From the NCBI GenBank assembly GCA_027080405.1, contig JALWSL010000598.1, forward strand, positions 1-7,730: DNA of 7,730 nucleotides. Reading direction: 5' to 3'. The notes under the pieces are model-generated. The model saw only the letters and a program-made list of their open reading frames with translations. It was not told where the DNA came from and made no database searches. A program made the position numbers and the translations under genes. Each line of letters begins with the position of its first letter. Position 1 is the first letter of the stretch. The DNA is from Planctomycetaceae bacterium (GTDB taxonomy: Bacteria > Planctomycetota > Planctomycetia > Planctomycetales > Planctomycetaceae). This document shows positions 1 through 6,416 of this stretch, piece after piece.

Positions 1-2098
1 ACCAAAATGATGCTGCCAAATCCAGTTGACAATCACCCGGGTTGTCAGCGGGTTCGATGGATCGACAATCGCCTCGGCCAACGCCAGCCTTCTTTTTCCA
101 GCCGGAAAGGTGGTTTCCTTTCCCCCCGGACAGGGCAGTCAGAAACTTCGCCTGAACCGGGTCGGCTCGATCGATCGGATTCCCTCTGCGAAAGATGTGA
201 AACTGTTTGGGCTGTTTTTCTTCTTGCAGTGTCATCGCTCGGGGAGGCGATCCCGGCGAGACCAGATGCAAATTATCAATCGCCCCCTTGAGACCGCGCA
301 CTTTGTCGTGAATCGGTCGGTTCAACAACGTGACCGCGATTTCCTCTTTCATTTCGGTCGGCGTTCCCGGCTTGTAAAGATGTTTTCGCAGTTGTCGATT
401 GATCGCACTGTTGACATTCAAATGCCTGACATCTTCATCCGGGATGACGGTTGCCCCTTCAACTGCTTCAAGTGATGTGGCGATCAGGCTCTTCAGCCAC
501 TCTTGATGTACCTGCGCAAAAAGATCGCCGTACGCATCGGCTACTTCCATTAACGACTTCGGTTTTTTCTTTGTGATCGCTTCCAGAACACGCGGGTTCC
601 ATTTCGGAGTCGTCGTGTTCAAGGTGTGCATTGCCGGCCACTTGGCAGGATCCCCATTTTCTTTTGTCAGCTTTTCCATCAACGCGGCACATTGATTCTG
701 GAAATCTTTTTTATCGAGTTGGGAGAGCTTCTTCCATGGGCCAAACACAGGATCTTCTTCACTCAGCCCGGCCAGATATTTGCGCCAAAACTCCAGCACC
801 AGCGGACGAACTTCATCGGTTCGGTAGGAAAGAAAAGTCGTGGAAAGATCCTGCTCCGGCGTTCCTTTGGCCAGCTCTTTCAGATACGCCCCGACCTGCA
901 TTTTCAGGCGGCTGCGCATCACCGCGGTTTGATCACGAGCCATGTCGTCATGCGTTTCCTGCCTGTTTTTCAATTCTTTTTGGTACTTGCGATAGGCGGG
1001 TGTATCTGCCGGTTTGCCGATCAGTGGAAACATCTCCGGCGTATGGCTGCTGGCAAGTGTCGCATACAGACAGTAGTAATCTCTGGTCGAGATGGCATCG
1101 AATTTGTGATCGTGACACCGTGCACAGGCAACCGTTAAACCCATCAGCCCCCGCGTGATTACATCGATTTGGTCATCGATTTTATCATGCGGATTTCGAA
1201 ACTGCATACCAACGGTAAGAAAACCGAGCCCGGCCAACGCCGGATCGTTCTCGGACAACCCCAACTGATCAGCCGCGAGTTGTTCCTTGATGAACTGGTT
1301 GTAAGGCTTGTCTTCATTGAAAGAGCGAATCACGTAATCGCGATAGGTGTAGGAAAACGGAAAGCGGACAAACCCGATCGCACTCCCGCCGTGCGTATCG
1401 GCGTAGCGGGCAATATCCAGCCAATGCCTGCCCCATCGCGGGCCATACTGGGGCGATGCCAATAAGCGATCGACCACCTTTTCAAACGCGTTTTCTGATG
1501 GATCATTGACGAAAGCCTGCACCTGCTCCCAGGTAGGAGGCAAACCGATCAGGTCAAACGTCGCCCGACGGATCAACTTTTCACGCGAAACCGGCGGGGA
1601 AAGAGCAAGATTGTTCTTTTGCAGCTTTTCCAGAATGAACCGATCAATTTCCGTTTTCGCCTGCTTCCGGGCAGCGGGCAATTCCGGTTTTCTGATCGGT
1701 TCAAACGACCAATGCCCTTCGTACTTCCCGCCCTGCTGAATCCATGCGCGAAGAATCGCGATCTGTTTCGCACTTAATGTTTTACCCGATACAGCCGGGG
1801 GCATTTTTGAATCTTCATCGTCCGTCACAATCCGCAAAAAGAGTTCACTTTCTTCCGGTTTCCCGGGGACAATAATGTGATCTCCATCTTCCGGTTTGAT
1901 ATCCAGTCGCAAATCGGCTTCTCGCGTCTCGGGATCTGTCCCATGACAATGCAGACAGAACTCTGCCAAAATTGGACGCACCTGCTCGTTGAAACGAATT
2001 TCTTCTGCAACACAGATTTCTGCCCCCCAGGATGCAAGAGCAAGCATGGATAGCAACAAGCCCGAAACGACTGCCGAAAATCGAAAAGAATTTATCAC
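1..2098 (-). CDS. PSCyt1-DUF1549-DUF1553 secreted cytochrome-like protein, 3' end beyond window, apparently frameshifted
   Basis: Planctomycete-type large exported protein. The GTG start at 2098-2096 is chosen because it overlaps the upstream gene's TGA, has a good ribosome site, and begins a signal peptide (residues 1 to about 31, hydrophobic core [10 protein letters not shown]). A PSCyt1 domain follows (about 35-105) with haem motif C48-LH-C51-H52 after [15 protein letters not shown]1549 starts near residue 150 ([38 protein letters not shown]), and a second CxxCH, C325-AR-C328-H329, lies in [10 protein letters not shown]. After a long charged linker, DUF1553 begins near residue 635 (FHIFRRGNP). 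The frame is open from 2098 to the window edge, but after residue ~659 it stops resembling the family. The expected continuation ([20 protein letters not shown], then NWIWQHHFG) is in the frame one base over, from about 123 down to 1. The role is unknown; the family is exported and presumed redox-active or linked to polysaccharide use. Family assignment is firm; whether the gene is intact is uncertain. Confidence 0.93.
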   Translation of the reverse strand, partial: MINSFRFSAVVSGLLLSMLALASWGAEICVAEEIRFNEQVRPILAEFCLHCHGTDPETREADLRLDIKPEDGDHIIVPGKPEESELFLRIVTDDEDSKMPPAVSGKTLSAKQIAILRAWIQQGGKYEGHWSFEPIRKPELPAARKQAKTEIDRFILEKLQKNNLALSPPVSREKLIRRATFDLIGLPPTWEQVQAFVNDPSENAFEKVVDRLLASPQYGPRWGRHWLDIARYADTHGGSAIGFVRFPFSYTYRDYVIRSFNEDKPYNQFIKEQLAADQLGLSENDPALAGLGFLTVGMQFRNPHDKIDDQIDVITRGLMGLTVACARCHDHKFDAISTRDYYCLYATLASSHTPEMFPLIGKPADTPAYRKYQKELKNRQETHDDMARDQTAVMRSRLKMQVGAYLKELAKGTPEQDLSTTFLSYRTDEVRPLVLEFWRKYLAGLSEEDPVFGPWKKLSQLDKKDFQNQCAALMEKLTKENGDPAKWPAMHTLNTTTPKWNPRVLEAITKKKPKSLMEVADAYGDLFAQVHQEWLKSLIATSLEAVEGATVIPDEDVRHLNVNSAINRQLRKHLYKPGTPTEMKEEIAVTLLNRPIHDKVRGLKGAIDNLHLVSPGSPPRAMTLQEEKQPKQFHIFRRGNPIDRADPVQAKFLTALSGGKGNHLSGWKKKAGVGRGDCRSIEPADNPGDCQLDLAASFW
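121..130 (-). other. Frameshift point at a G6 run inside DUF1553
   Basis: On the minus strand the codons read ...LTALSG (CTG TCC GGG) and run into six G's (127-122) followed by AAAGGAAACC. Continuing in frame gives [12 protein letters not shown], which is unlike the family. With one G fewer the reading is [19 protein letters not shown], then [20 protein letters not shown], a classic DUF1553 stretch with no stop to the window edge. So one extra base is present relative to an intact gene. It could be a homopolymer sequencing error, a real inactivating mutation, or slippage. Confidence 0.85.
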
Positions 2099-2853
2099 AA
2101 TTCCTCTCCCTTGCTCACATCTTCGCTGTTCAGCCCGGTAACAGTTTGCCCTGCCTGATTTGCTGAAAAAAAGGCGCGAAATCCGGTCACGTGTTCTCTT
2201 ACCAGTTGCTCCATGACTTCTGGATCACCTGCCTGTAACGCAGCCAGCAAAGCCCGATGCCCCCGAACTGTCTCTTCACGGGTTTGGTCAGTGACGGCAC
2301 TGTGATTGCGGTGCATCCCCGCAAGCCAGAGTTCCAATTGCGGACGCAACCCACACCAGGCAGACATCAACCGCGAATTGCCTGCCGCCCGAATGATTTC
2401 TTCATGGAAGGCAATGTCAAGATGAGTCAGCTTCAATAAATTCTGTTCCTGTGCAGTCAGGCGTATATTTTCCTGCATCGCATTGACCGCCTCGTTCGTC
2501 ATGCGCGAACAAGCCAACGCCGAAGCCGCCAGTTCCAGAATTTCCCGAAACTCAATAATCTCGACGGCATCCGCTTCAGTCAGTTTACGAATGACGGCTG
2601 TACCACGCTCATTGAACTCAAGCAGCCCATCGCTGGCCAATCGGAATTTTGCCTGCCGAATCGATGCCCGGCTCACCCCCAATTGAGACGCCAAAGCCGC
2701 CTCGGCAAGCGTAGCACCGGGCGCTAACGCCCCCGATAAAATCGCCTCTCGTAGCTGAAATTCAACATCATCAGCTACCAGTTGCTTTTGAATTCGACGA
2801 AGGGGAGGAACCTTGACCGGTTCGACGGCAGGAATAATCTGTTCGGTTTGCAT
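2095..2853 (-). CDS. GntR-family transcriptional regulator, FCD subfamily
   Basis: Ligand-responsive DNA-binding regulator of 252 aa when started at the ATG at 2853. The winged helix-turn-helix spans about residues 23-90 (VEFQLREAILSGALAPG, recognition helix region LASQLGVSRASIRQAKFRL, wing GLLEFNERGTAVI). The all-helical FCD domain spans about 95-235 and keeps the usual metal-ligand set: D146 and H150 in LDIAFHE, H199 in GHRALLAALQAGD, H221 in REHV. FCD proteins usually sense organic or sugar acids; the ligand here cannot be read. The frame is open upstream to an ATG at 2982, but those 43 codons look non-coding and contain the promoter and palindrome, so the 2853 start is preferred; its length also fits the family. 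No clear ribosome site precedes either start. The stop overlaps the next gene's GTG by 4 bases. It probably autoregulates and controls the downstream PSCyt1 gene, which is inference from layout. Confidence 0.93.
   Translation of the reverse strand: MQTEQIIPAVEPVKVPPLRRIQKQLVADDVEFQLREAILSGALAPGATLAEAALASQLGVSRASIRQAKFRLASDGLLEFNERGTAVIRKLTEADAVEIIEFREILELAASALACSRMTNEAVNAMQENIRLTAQEQNLLKLTHLDIAFHEEIIRAAGNSRLMSAWCGLRPQLELWLAGMHRNHSAVTDQTREETVRGHRALLAALQAGDPEVMEQLVREHVTGFRAFFSANQAGQTVTGLNSEDVSKGEEL
2103..2110 (-). promoter_or_regulatory. Ribosome binding site deciding the GTG start of the PSCyt1 gene
   Basis: Minus-strand GGGAGAGG ends 4 nt before the GTG (2098-2096); its GGGAG core is 7 nt away. 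It lies within the last codons of the upstream regulator gene. With the GTGA stop/start overlap it supports translational coupling and a GTG rather than a later ATG start. Confidence 0.75.
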
Positions 2854-2859
2854 CGATGC

Positions 2860-2888
2860 ATCGTACCACGTCGACGGTCGACCGTCAA
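2860..2888 (-). promoter_or_regulatory. Candidate sigma70-like promoter of the regulator-PSCyt operon
   Basis: Minus strand: -35 TTGACG (2888-2883), exactly 17 bp spacer, -10 TACGAT (2865-2860). The -35 matches consensus in 5 of 6 positions and the -10 in 4 of 6. Transcription would start at about 2853, on or next to the chosen ATG, implying a leaderless or nearly leaderless mRNA, consistent with no Shine-Dalgarno sequence there. Confidence 0.5.
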
Positions 2889-2889
2889 C
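2870..2889. promoter_or_regulatory. Palindromic operator candidate for the FCD regulator
   Basis: GACGGTCGACCGTC at 2873-2886 is a perfect 14-bp palindrome; extended to 2870-2889 it pairs at 18 of 20 positions. It overlaps the -35 and the spacer of the candidate promoter, where a repressor would block polymerase. GntR/FCD dimers bind short palindromes often of the form GGTnnnACC, and GGTCGACC here fits that style. Binding by this regulator is inferred. Confidence 0.55.
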
Positions 2890-3029
2890 TGGTTTTTCGA
2901 GATAATCCGATACTGTGAGGACAAAGAACCATGGGTGTCGAGACGCACCTTTAACACAGGCACGACTTATTTCATCCCTCATTCGGTGCGTGACAGCGTG
3001 TCCTGCTTTTCTGTACCGTTATTGAAATG

Positions 3030-3064
3030 AAATTAACCATGCAGGCACAGAAGGCACCGAGAAA
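3030..3064 (+). repeat. Diverged dispersed repeat, copy 1
   Basis: Contains AATTAACC followed by GGCACAGAAGGCACCGAGAA. It resembles the minus-strand copy at 3379-3424, which has AATTAACCACCAAGACGCGG and then AGAGCACGG. The match is imperfect; identified by eye. Confidence 0.4.
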
Positions 3065-3115
3065 AGAATATCGGGTGACTGGTATTTGGGAGGGAATTTC
3101 GCGCCAGGTGCCTTC
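3050..3115. repeat. 9-bp perfect inverted repeat, long loop
   Basis: GAAGGCACC at 3050-3058 pairs with GGTGCCTTC at 3107-3115, 48 bp apart. No T-tract follows on either strand, so it is not a standard terminator. It probably belongs to the repeat cluster. Confidence 0.45.
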
Positions 3116-3183
3116 GTTTGTGTTTTGCTCCACGGCTCTGTGGGACGTGGTAATTATCGCTATTGTGCCGGGGTAGCCAATAC

Positions 3184-3204
3184 CGGACGGCTGGCGCCGT
3201 TCCG
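3184..3204. repeat. GC-rich hairpin, 8-bp stem with one bulge
   Basis: CGGACGGC (3184-3191) pairs with GCCG-T-TCCG (3196-3204); loop TGGC, one bulged T. On the minus strand it reads GGAACGGCGCCAGCCGTCCG, a type of sequence I recall from planctomycete intergenic DNA (not verified). Confidence 0.5.
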
Positions 3205-3222
3205 CTTGCAATGCCTGGCCGT

Positions 3223-3242
3223 TGCGAGAAAATAATCTCGCA
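3223..3242. repeat. Perfect 7-bp hairpin
   Basis: TGCGAGA (3223-3229), loop AAATAA (3230-3235), TCTCGCA (3236-3242). It directly abuts the purine-rich repeat that begins at 3241. No poly-T follows on either strand, so it does not look like an intrinsic terminator. Confidence 0.5.
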
Positions 3243-3296
3243 CAAAGACGCGAAGACGCAAAGGAAAGGGAAAGAGTAAAGAAAGGAAAGAATTCA
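3241..3296 (+). repeat. Diverged dispersed repeat, copy 2, with purine-rich tail
   Basis: Starts CACAAAGACGCGAAGACGC, with an internal tandem AAGACGC, then becomes almost pure A/G (about 3259-3296). It matches the inverted copy at 3379-3400, which on the minus strand reads CACCAAGACGCGGAGAGC. Confidence 0.5.
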
Positions 3297-3378
3297 AGCT
3301 GATTTCATTCGTTCTTGTGAATCCCATCTGTTTTGGACTCAATACGGAAAACTCCCGGCGGCCTGATGAGATACTTCA

Positions 3379-3424
3379 CCGTGCTCTCCGCGTCTTGGTG
3401 GTTAATTTCTGTGGTTAATTTGAT
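3379..3424 (-). repeat. Diverged dispersed repeat, copy 3 (inverted)
   Basis: On the minus strand it contains AATTAACC twice, then CACCAAGACGCGGAGAGCAC. The plus strand shows GGTTAATTT at 3400-3408 and again at 3413-3421, a 13-bp direct repeat. It is inverted relative to copies 1 and 2. Confidence 0.5.
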
Positions 3425-3433
3425 TTCCCCCAA

Positions 3434-3451
3434 CGGAAGTTAGCGGAAGTT
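3434..3451. repeat. Short tandem repeat CGGAAGTT x2
   Basis: CGGAAGTT occurs at 3434-3441 and 3444-3451, with a 10-bp period. Very short; it may be chance or part of the adjacent hairpin repeat. Confidence 0.35.
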
Positions 3452-3454
3452 TTT

Positions 3455-3479
3455 GTAGAGCCGGTGGAACCGGCGCTAC
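3455..3479. repeat. Strong hairpin just downstream of serC
   Basis: GTAG-A-GCCGGT (3455-3465) pairs with ACCGGC-G-CTAC (3469-3479): ten pairs, one A/G mismatch, three-base loop GGA. It lies 31 bp past the serC stop. In the serC direction it is followed by A's rather than T's, so it is not a canonical rho-independent terminator, though it could stabilise the mRNA 3' end. Confidence 0.55.
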
Positions 3480-3510
3480 TCTGCTCATCAACTACTGTTC
3501 AATCTGTCTT

Positions 3511-4593
3511 TTATCCGTTTTGTGCCTCGAAGTTCTGCATGAAGCGAACCAGGTCGTTAATTCCCTCGGCAGGGAAAGCGTTGTAGACGCTCGCTCTCAT
3601 GCCGCCGACACTGCGGTGGCCCTTCAAGCCATCAAACCCCTCTGCCTTTGCTTCTGCAATGAACCTGGCATCGAGATCGGCATCACCTGTGACAAAGGTG
3701 ACATTCATCAACGAGCGGCTATCTTCATCGGCAGTCGCCTTGAACAGCGAACTGTTATCCAGAAAACTGTAAAGCGGGGCCACTTTTTGCTCGTTGTGTT
3801 TGGCGATGCTGTTCAACCCGCCCTGCTTCATGATCCATTTGAAAACGAGTCCCATCACATAAATTCCGAACGTCGGTGGCGTGTTGTACATGGAACCGGC
3901 TTTTTCGTGAATCCGATATTGCAACATCGAAGGCAGCGTCTGCGGTCCCTGTTCGATCAAATCTTTCCGGATGATCACCAACGCCACGCCGCTGGGGCCG
4001 AGATTTTTTTGAGCCCCGGCATAAATGATCCCGTACTTTCTGACATCGATTGGCCGCGAGAAAATATCGCTGCTTGCATCGCAGACCAGCGGCGTTCCAT
4101 CGGGAACTTCCGGTTCTTCGGCGTATTGAGTGCCGAAAATCGTGTTGTTGGAGGTCATGTGCACATAAGCGGGCGAATCACTGTAGTTCTGTTCTTTGGG
4201 GATGTAGCAGAAGTTGCGATCTTCGCTGCTGGAGGCGACGTGAGCGTTGCCCAGGATTTTTGCTTCCTTGATCGCCTTTTTCGACCAGGACCCGGTGACC
4301 AGATAGTCGGCCGTTTTCCCTTCCGGCAGCAGATTCATCGGAATCATGCAGAATTGTGTCGATGCCCCTCCCTGTAAAAACAGCACGGCGTAATCATCGG
4401 GAATGTTCGCCAGTTTTCTGCAATTTGCTTCGGCCTGCTCAGCTATTTCGACAAATGCTTTTCCCCGGTGCGAATGTTCAAGGATACCAATGCCGGTATC
4501 GCCCAGAGAGATCATATTGTGGGCTGCCTCTTCAAGAACCTCAATAGGAAGTGTCGCAGGGCCGGCTGAAAAATTGTAGACGCGATGGTGCAT
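3511..4593 (-). CDS. serC: Phosphoserine aminotransferase SerC
   Basis: PLP-dependent cytosolic enzyme converting 3-phosphohydroxypyruvate and glutamate to O-phosphoserine and 2-oxoglutarate, the second step of serine synthesis; in some bacteria it also serves pyridoxal phosphate synthesis. The 360-aa length matches the family. It starts [16 protein letters not shown], the hallmark N terminus. Visible motifs are [10 protein letters not shown] (H42-R43, phosphate binding), QGGAS (74-78), TGSWSKKA (W103 stacks on PLP), NNTIFGTQ (149-156), VCDASSDI (D172) and the Schiff-base lysine K196 in [11 protein letters not shown]. The C-terminal region has [18 protein letters not shown]. The frame stays open upstream to an ATG at 4800, but the ATG at 4593 has a strong ribosome site and the conserved N terminus begins there. 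It is divergent from the transporter gene; no serA or serB homologue is in view. Confidence 0.97.
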   Translation of the reverse strand: MHHRVYNFSAGPATLPIEVLEEAAHNMISLGDTGIGILEHSHRGKAFVEIAEQAEANCRKLANIPDDYAVLFLQGGASTQFCMIPMNLLPEGKTADYLVTGSWSKKAIKEAKILGNAHVASSSEDRNFCYIPKEQNYSDSPAYVHMTSNNTIFGTQYAEEPEVPDGTPLVCDASSDIFSRPIDVRKYGIIYAGAQKNLGPSGVALVIIRKDLIEQGPQTLPSMLQYRIHEKAGSMYNTPPTFGIYVMGLVFKWIMKQGGLNSIAKHNEQKVAPLYSFLDNSSLFKATADEDSRSLMNVTFVTGDADLDARFIAEAKAEGFDGLKGHRSVGGMRASVYNAFPAEGINDLVRFMQNFEAQNG

Positions 4594-4600
4594 ATTGAAA

Positions 4601-4609
4601 CCTCTCTCC
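4601..4609 (-). promoter_or_regulatory. Ribosome binding site fixing the serC start
   Basis: Minus-strand GGAGAGAGG lies 7 nt before the ATG at 4593. This spacing and the conserved protein N terminus rule against the ATG at 4800. Confidence 0.75.
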
Positions 4610-4725
4610 GAATATCTGAACGATAACTGACTCTCGTCACAAAGGTAATGAATCTGTGAAGCCGTTGCGAGCCCAAAGCGGTTCGCAAGCACCGGGTGCG
4701 ACCAAATGTTGCAGCGGTTTCCTTC

Positions 4726-4737
4726 TTCCTGCAGGAA
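4726..4737. promoter_or_regulatory. Perfect palindrome between divergent genes
   Basis: TTCCTGCAGGAA is a perfect 12-bp palindrome, about 133 bp from the serC start and 120 bp from the transporter start. It is an operator candidate by position only; no cognate regulator is recognised. Confidence 0.35.
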
Positions 4738-4857
4738 CATGTCGGCAGACTCTGGACATTGACCGCCGGGGAGAATACATTGGAGCCTTCCGATAGACAC
4801 TTCCCGTACCGATTTCCTGTGGATTCCAACTGATTTCGACAGAAAGACGCATTCAAC

Positions 4858-6243
4858 ATGAGCTCATCGACCCAAACGGCTGGCGAGGGAATCGTCACCA
4901 AACTTTCGATCATGATGTTCATCCAGTTCTTCGTTTGGGGAGCCTGGTTTTCGACGGTCGGGCTTTGCCTCGAAACCTATAAAATTGCCGAAGTGACCGC
5001 CAACGCATACGGGTCTGCCCCGTTGGCTGCCATCATCGCCCCGCTGTTTCTGGGCCTGATTGCGGATCGTTTTTTCCCTTCCGAAAAAGTGATGGCCGTT
5101 CTGATGCTTCTGGGGGGCGGGCTGATGTGTCTGGTGCCCCACTATGTGCAACAGGGCGACAAATCGATGGTCGCCTACCTGTTTATCGCCCATATGCTCT
5201 GTTATATGCCGACGTTGGGGTTGAGCAACACGATCGCTTTCACCAACATTCCCAATCAGACCGACTTTCCCAAAATCCGCGTTTGGGGCACGATCGGCTG
5301 GATCGCAGCCGGGCTGTTTGTCGGCTTTATGGGGTGGTCTGCCAGTTTGAACATCTTCTGGCTCACGGGCGGAGCTGCCATTCTGCTCGGCCTGTTCAGT
5401 TTCGCCCTGCCACACACTCCGCCCCCTGCCAAAGGGGAAATGGTCAATCTGAAATCCTTGCTGATGGTTGATGCGCTCAAACTGCTTGCCGATTTCCCGT
5501 TTGCGATTTTTATTCTTTGCTCCACACTGATCTGCATTCCCCTGGCTTACTACTACGGCATTACCGGGTACTACCTGAATGATGTCGGATTCGAACAACC
5601 TGCCTCTTCAATGACGCTCGGGCAGATGTCGGAGATCTTCTTCATGCTGCTGATCCCGTTCTTCTTCCGAAAACTGGGCGTGAAAATCATGATTCTGATC
5701 GGTATGATCGCCTGGGTAACGCGATATGCGCTGTTTGCCATCGGGGCTCCCAATCAAATTGCCTGGATGATGTTCCTGGCCATTCTGCTGCACGGGATCT
5801 GCTACGATTTCTTCTTCGTCACCGGCTTTATCTATACCGATAAAAAAGCTCCGAAGGAAGTTCGTGGTCAGGCTCAATCGATGCTGGTCTTCTTCACGCA
5901 GGGGATCGGGATGTTTTTCGGTTTCAAAATCGCGTTTGATCGATTTGGAAGCACCGTCACCAAACATGAAGAGCTTTCCAATGCCATCACAGCGGCCCGC
6001 CCTGAAGAAACATTGAGCTTTCTGCAATCGCTCACCAAAATGTTCTCTGTGAACCTTCCTGAAGTCGATGCCAAACTGCTTTCAGAAACGATGGCCCAAT
6101 GGCAAGCATTCTGGTGGGTTCCCGCAATGATGGCCGGTGCCATCGCGCTGCTGTTCTTTGTCGCCTTCTGGGATCGTGTTGATGTCGACGATACCGATCC
6201 GGAGGAGATCGCCGAGGTTACGGCCCCACTGGAAGAAAAGTAA
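4858..6243 (+). CDS. MFS transporter, nucleoside:H+ symporter family (NupG/XapB-like)
   Basis: Inner-membrane permease, 461 aa, resembling the Nuc_H_symport family, whose characterised members NupG and XapB import nucleosides with protons. About 12 hydrophobic segments are visible, near residues 16-38, 48-70, 77-96, 103-128, 143-160, 165-185, 214-240, 257-275, 277-297, 302-327, 340-361 and 419-438. Family-like sequences include the N-terminal [20 protein letters not shown] and the [12 protein letters not shown] motif at 141-152. The cytoplasmic central loop is about 185-213 (HTPPPAKGE). A hydrophilic stretch of some 58 residues (361-418) separates the last two helices, longer than a minimal MFS loop. 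The C terminus is acidic (DVDDTDPEE). No strong Shine-Dalgarno precedes the ATG (GAAAGA about 10 nt away). Planctomycete members are mostly uncharacterised, so substrate is uncertain; nucleoside or sugar-related compounds are possible. It is divergent from serC. Confidence 0.88.
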   Translation: MSSSTQTAGEGIVTKLSIMMFIQFFVWGAWFSTVGLCLETYKIAEVTANAYGSAPLAAIIAPLFLGLIADRFFPSEKVMAVLMLLGGGLMCLVPHYVQQGDKSMVAYLFIAHMLCYMPTLGLSNTIAFTNIPNQTDFPKIRVWGTIGWIAAGLFVGFMGWSASLNIFWLTGGAAILLGLFSFALPHTPPPAKGEMVNLKSLLMVDALKLLADFPFAIFILCSTLICIPLAYYYGITGYYLNDVGFEQPASSMTLGQMSEIFFMLLIPFFFRKLGVKIMILIGMIAWVTRYALFAIGAPNQIAWMMFLAILLHGICYDFFFVTGFIYTDKKAPKEVRGQAQSMLVFFTQGIGMFFGFKIAFDRFGSTVTKHEELSNAITAARPEETLSFLQSLTKMFSVNLPEVDAKLLSETMAQWQAFWWVPAMMAGAIALLFFVAFWDRVDVDDTDPEEIAEVTAPLEEK

Positions 6244-6416
6244 TTCTCCAATCCTTGATTGCAGGTTGCAAAATTGGCGTTGAAGGCTCGTCTCTAATGG
6301 TGAAATATTCGGGATCCGCCTTCAGTGTTGGCGACCAGAACCGCTTGGCTGTTCCGTTCCCGAGGCTTCAGCCCCGTGTTTCTCTCTACATAAACTTTAC
6401 ATAAAGTTGAACAGCC
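6244..6416. other. Intergenic region before moeA
   Basis: 173 bp between two plus-strand genes. It holds TGAAGGC (6281-6287) and its inverse GCCTTCA (6318-6324), a GAGGCTTCAGCCCC stretch (6362-6375) of the kind seen in planctomycete intergenic repeats (recollection), and the inverted repeat at 6393-6408. No T-tracted terminator after the transporter and no convincing promoter boxes were found. Confidence 0.5.
6393..6408. promoter_or_regulatory. Inverted repeat immediately upstream of moeA start
   Basis: AACTTTA-CA-TAAAGTT: two perfect 7-bp arms around a 2-bp centre, ending 8 bp before the moeA ATG. ACATAAA also occurs as a direct repeat at 6388-6394 and 6399-6405, an 11-bp (one helical turn) period. 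It could be an operator or sit at the transcription start; the usual ribosome-site position is occupied by AAAGTTGAAC, with no good Shine-Dalgarno. Confidence 0.45.

Larger units (their letters stand above)
2890..3510. other. Gene-poor intergenic region with dispersed repeats
   Basis: No credible gene lies between the regulator's promoter and the stop codon of serC. Short open frames here have no ribosome sites and simply translate the repeats. The stretch holds at least three diverged copies of one purine-rich repeat in both orientations plus several hairpins, listed separately. Both flanking genes are on the minus strand, so it includes the 3' side of serC and the region upstream of the regulator. 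Confidence 0.7.
4594..4857. other. Divergent upstream region of serC and the MFS transporter
   Basis: 264 bp shared by two divergent genes, so it should hold both promoters. I could not assign convincing -35/-10 pairs in either direction. It contains a perfect 12-bp palindrome (4726-4737), TTGCGA/TCGCAA inverted arms near 4665-4688, and a GCACCGGGTGC mini-palindrome near 4689-4699. Open frames crossing it are chance extensions of serC or of other frames. Confidence 0.6.

Noticed and set aside
122..127. Programmed ribosomal frameshifting at the G6 run
   Set aside because: No known slippery heptamer or +1 site of an established type, and none is known to me for this family; an extra base in a homopolymer is simpler.
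26..1158. Plus-strand open frames of 149-175 codons (26-475, 626-1138, 631-1158)
   Set aside because: They lie antisense to the PSCyt1/DUF1549/DUF1553 gene, whose minus-strand frame shows clear domains; the plus-strand products show no recognisable motif.
2854..2982. 43-residue N-terminal extension of the FCD regulator
   Set aside because: No ribosome site, atypical composition, and it would cover the candidate promoter and palindrome; the family N terminus fits the 2853 start.
2972..3342. Minus-strand small open frames of 60-79 codons in the intergenic region
   Set aside because: They translate the dispersed repeats and hairpins, lack ribosome sites and overlap each other in different frames; typical spurious calls.
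3030..3480. CRISPR array possibility for the repeat cluster
   Set aside because: Repeats are diverged, in both orientations and irregularly spaced, with no equal-length spacers and no cas genes.
3520..4377. 285-codon plus-strand open frame
   Set aside because: Entirely antisense to serC, which has full motif support; the product is a mirror artefact of serC codon use.
4637..4659. TCACA...TGTGA inverted arms upstream of serC
   Set aside because: CRP-type sites are TGTGA-N6-TCACA; here the arms are in the opposite order with a 13-bp gap, and 5-bp arms arise easily by chance.
4594..4800. 69-residue N-terminal extension of SerC
   Set aside because: SerC proteins begin at the YNFSAGPA region; the ATG at 4593 has a strong ribosome site at the right distance.
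4864..5598. 244-codon minus-strand open frame
   Set aside because: Antisense to the transporter gene; low complexity, rich in G, N, Q, H and charged residues, with no motif.
6361..6380. GAGGCTTCAGCCCC as a terminator of the transporter gene
   Set aside because: It lies more than 110 bp past the stop, has only a 4-bp stem (GGCT/AGCC overlapping in the loop) and no proper T-tract.
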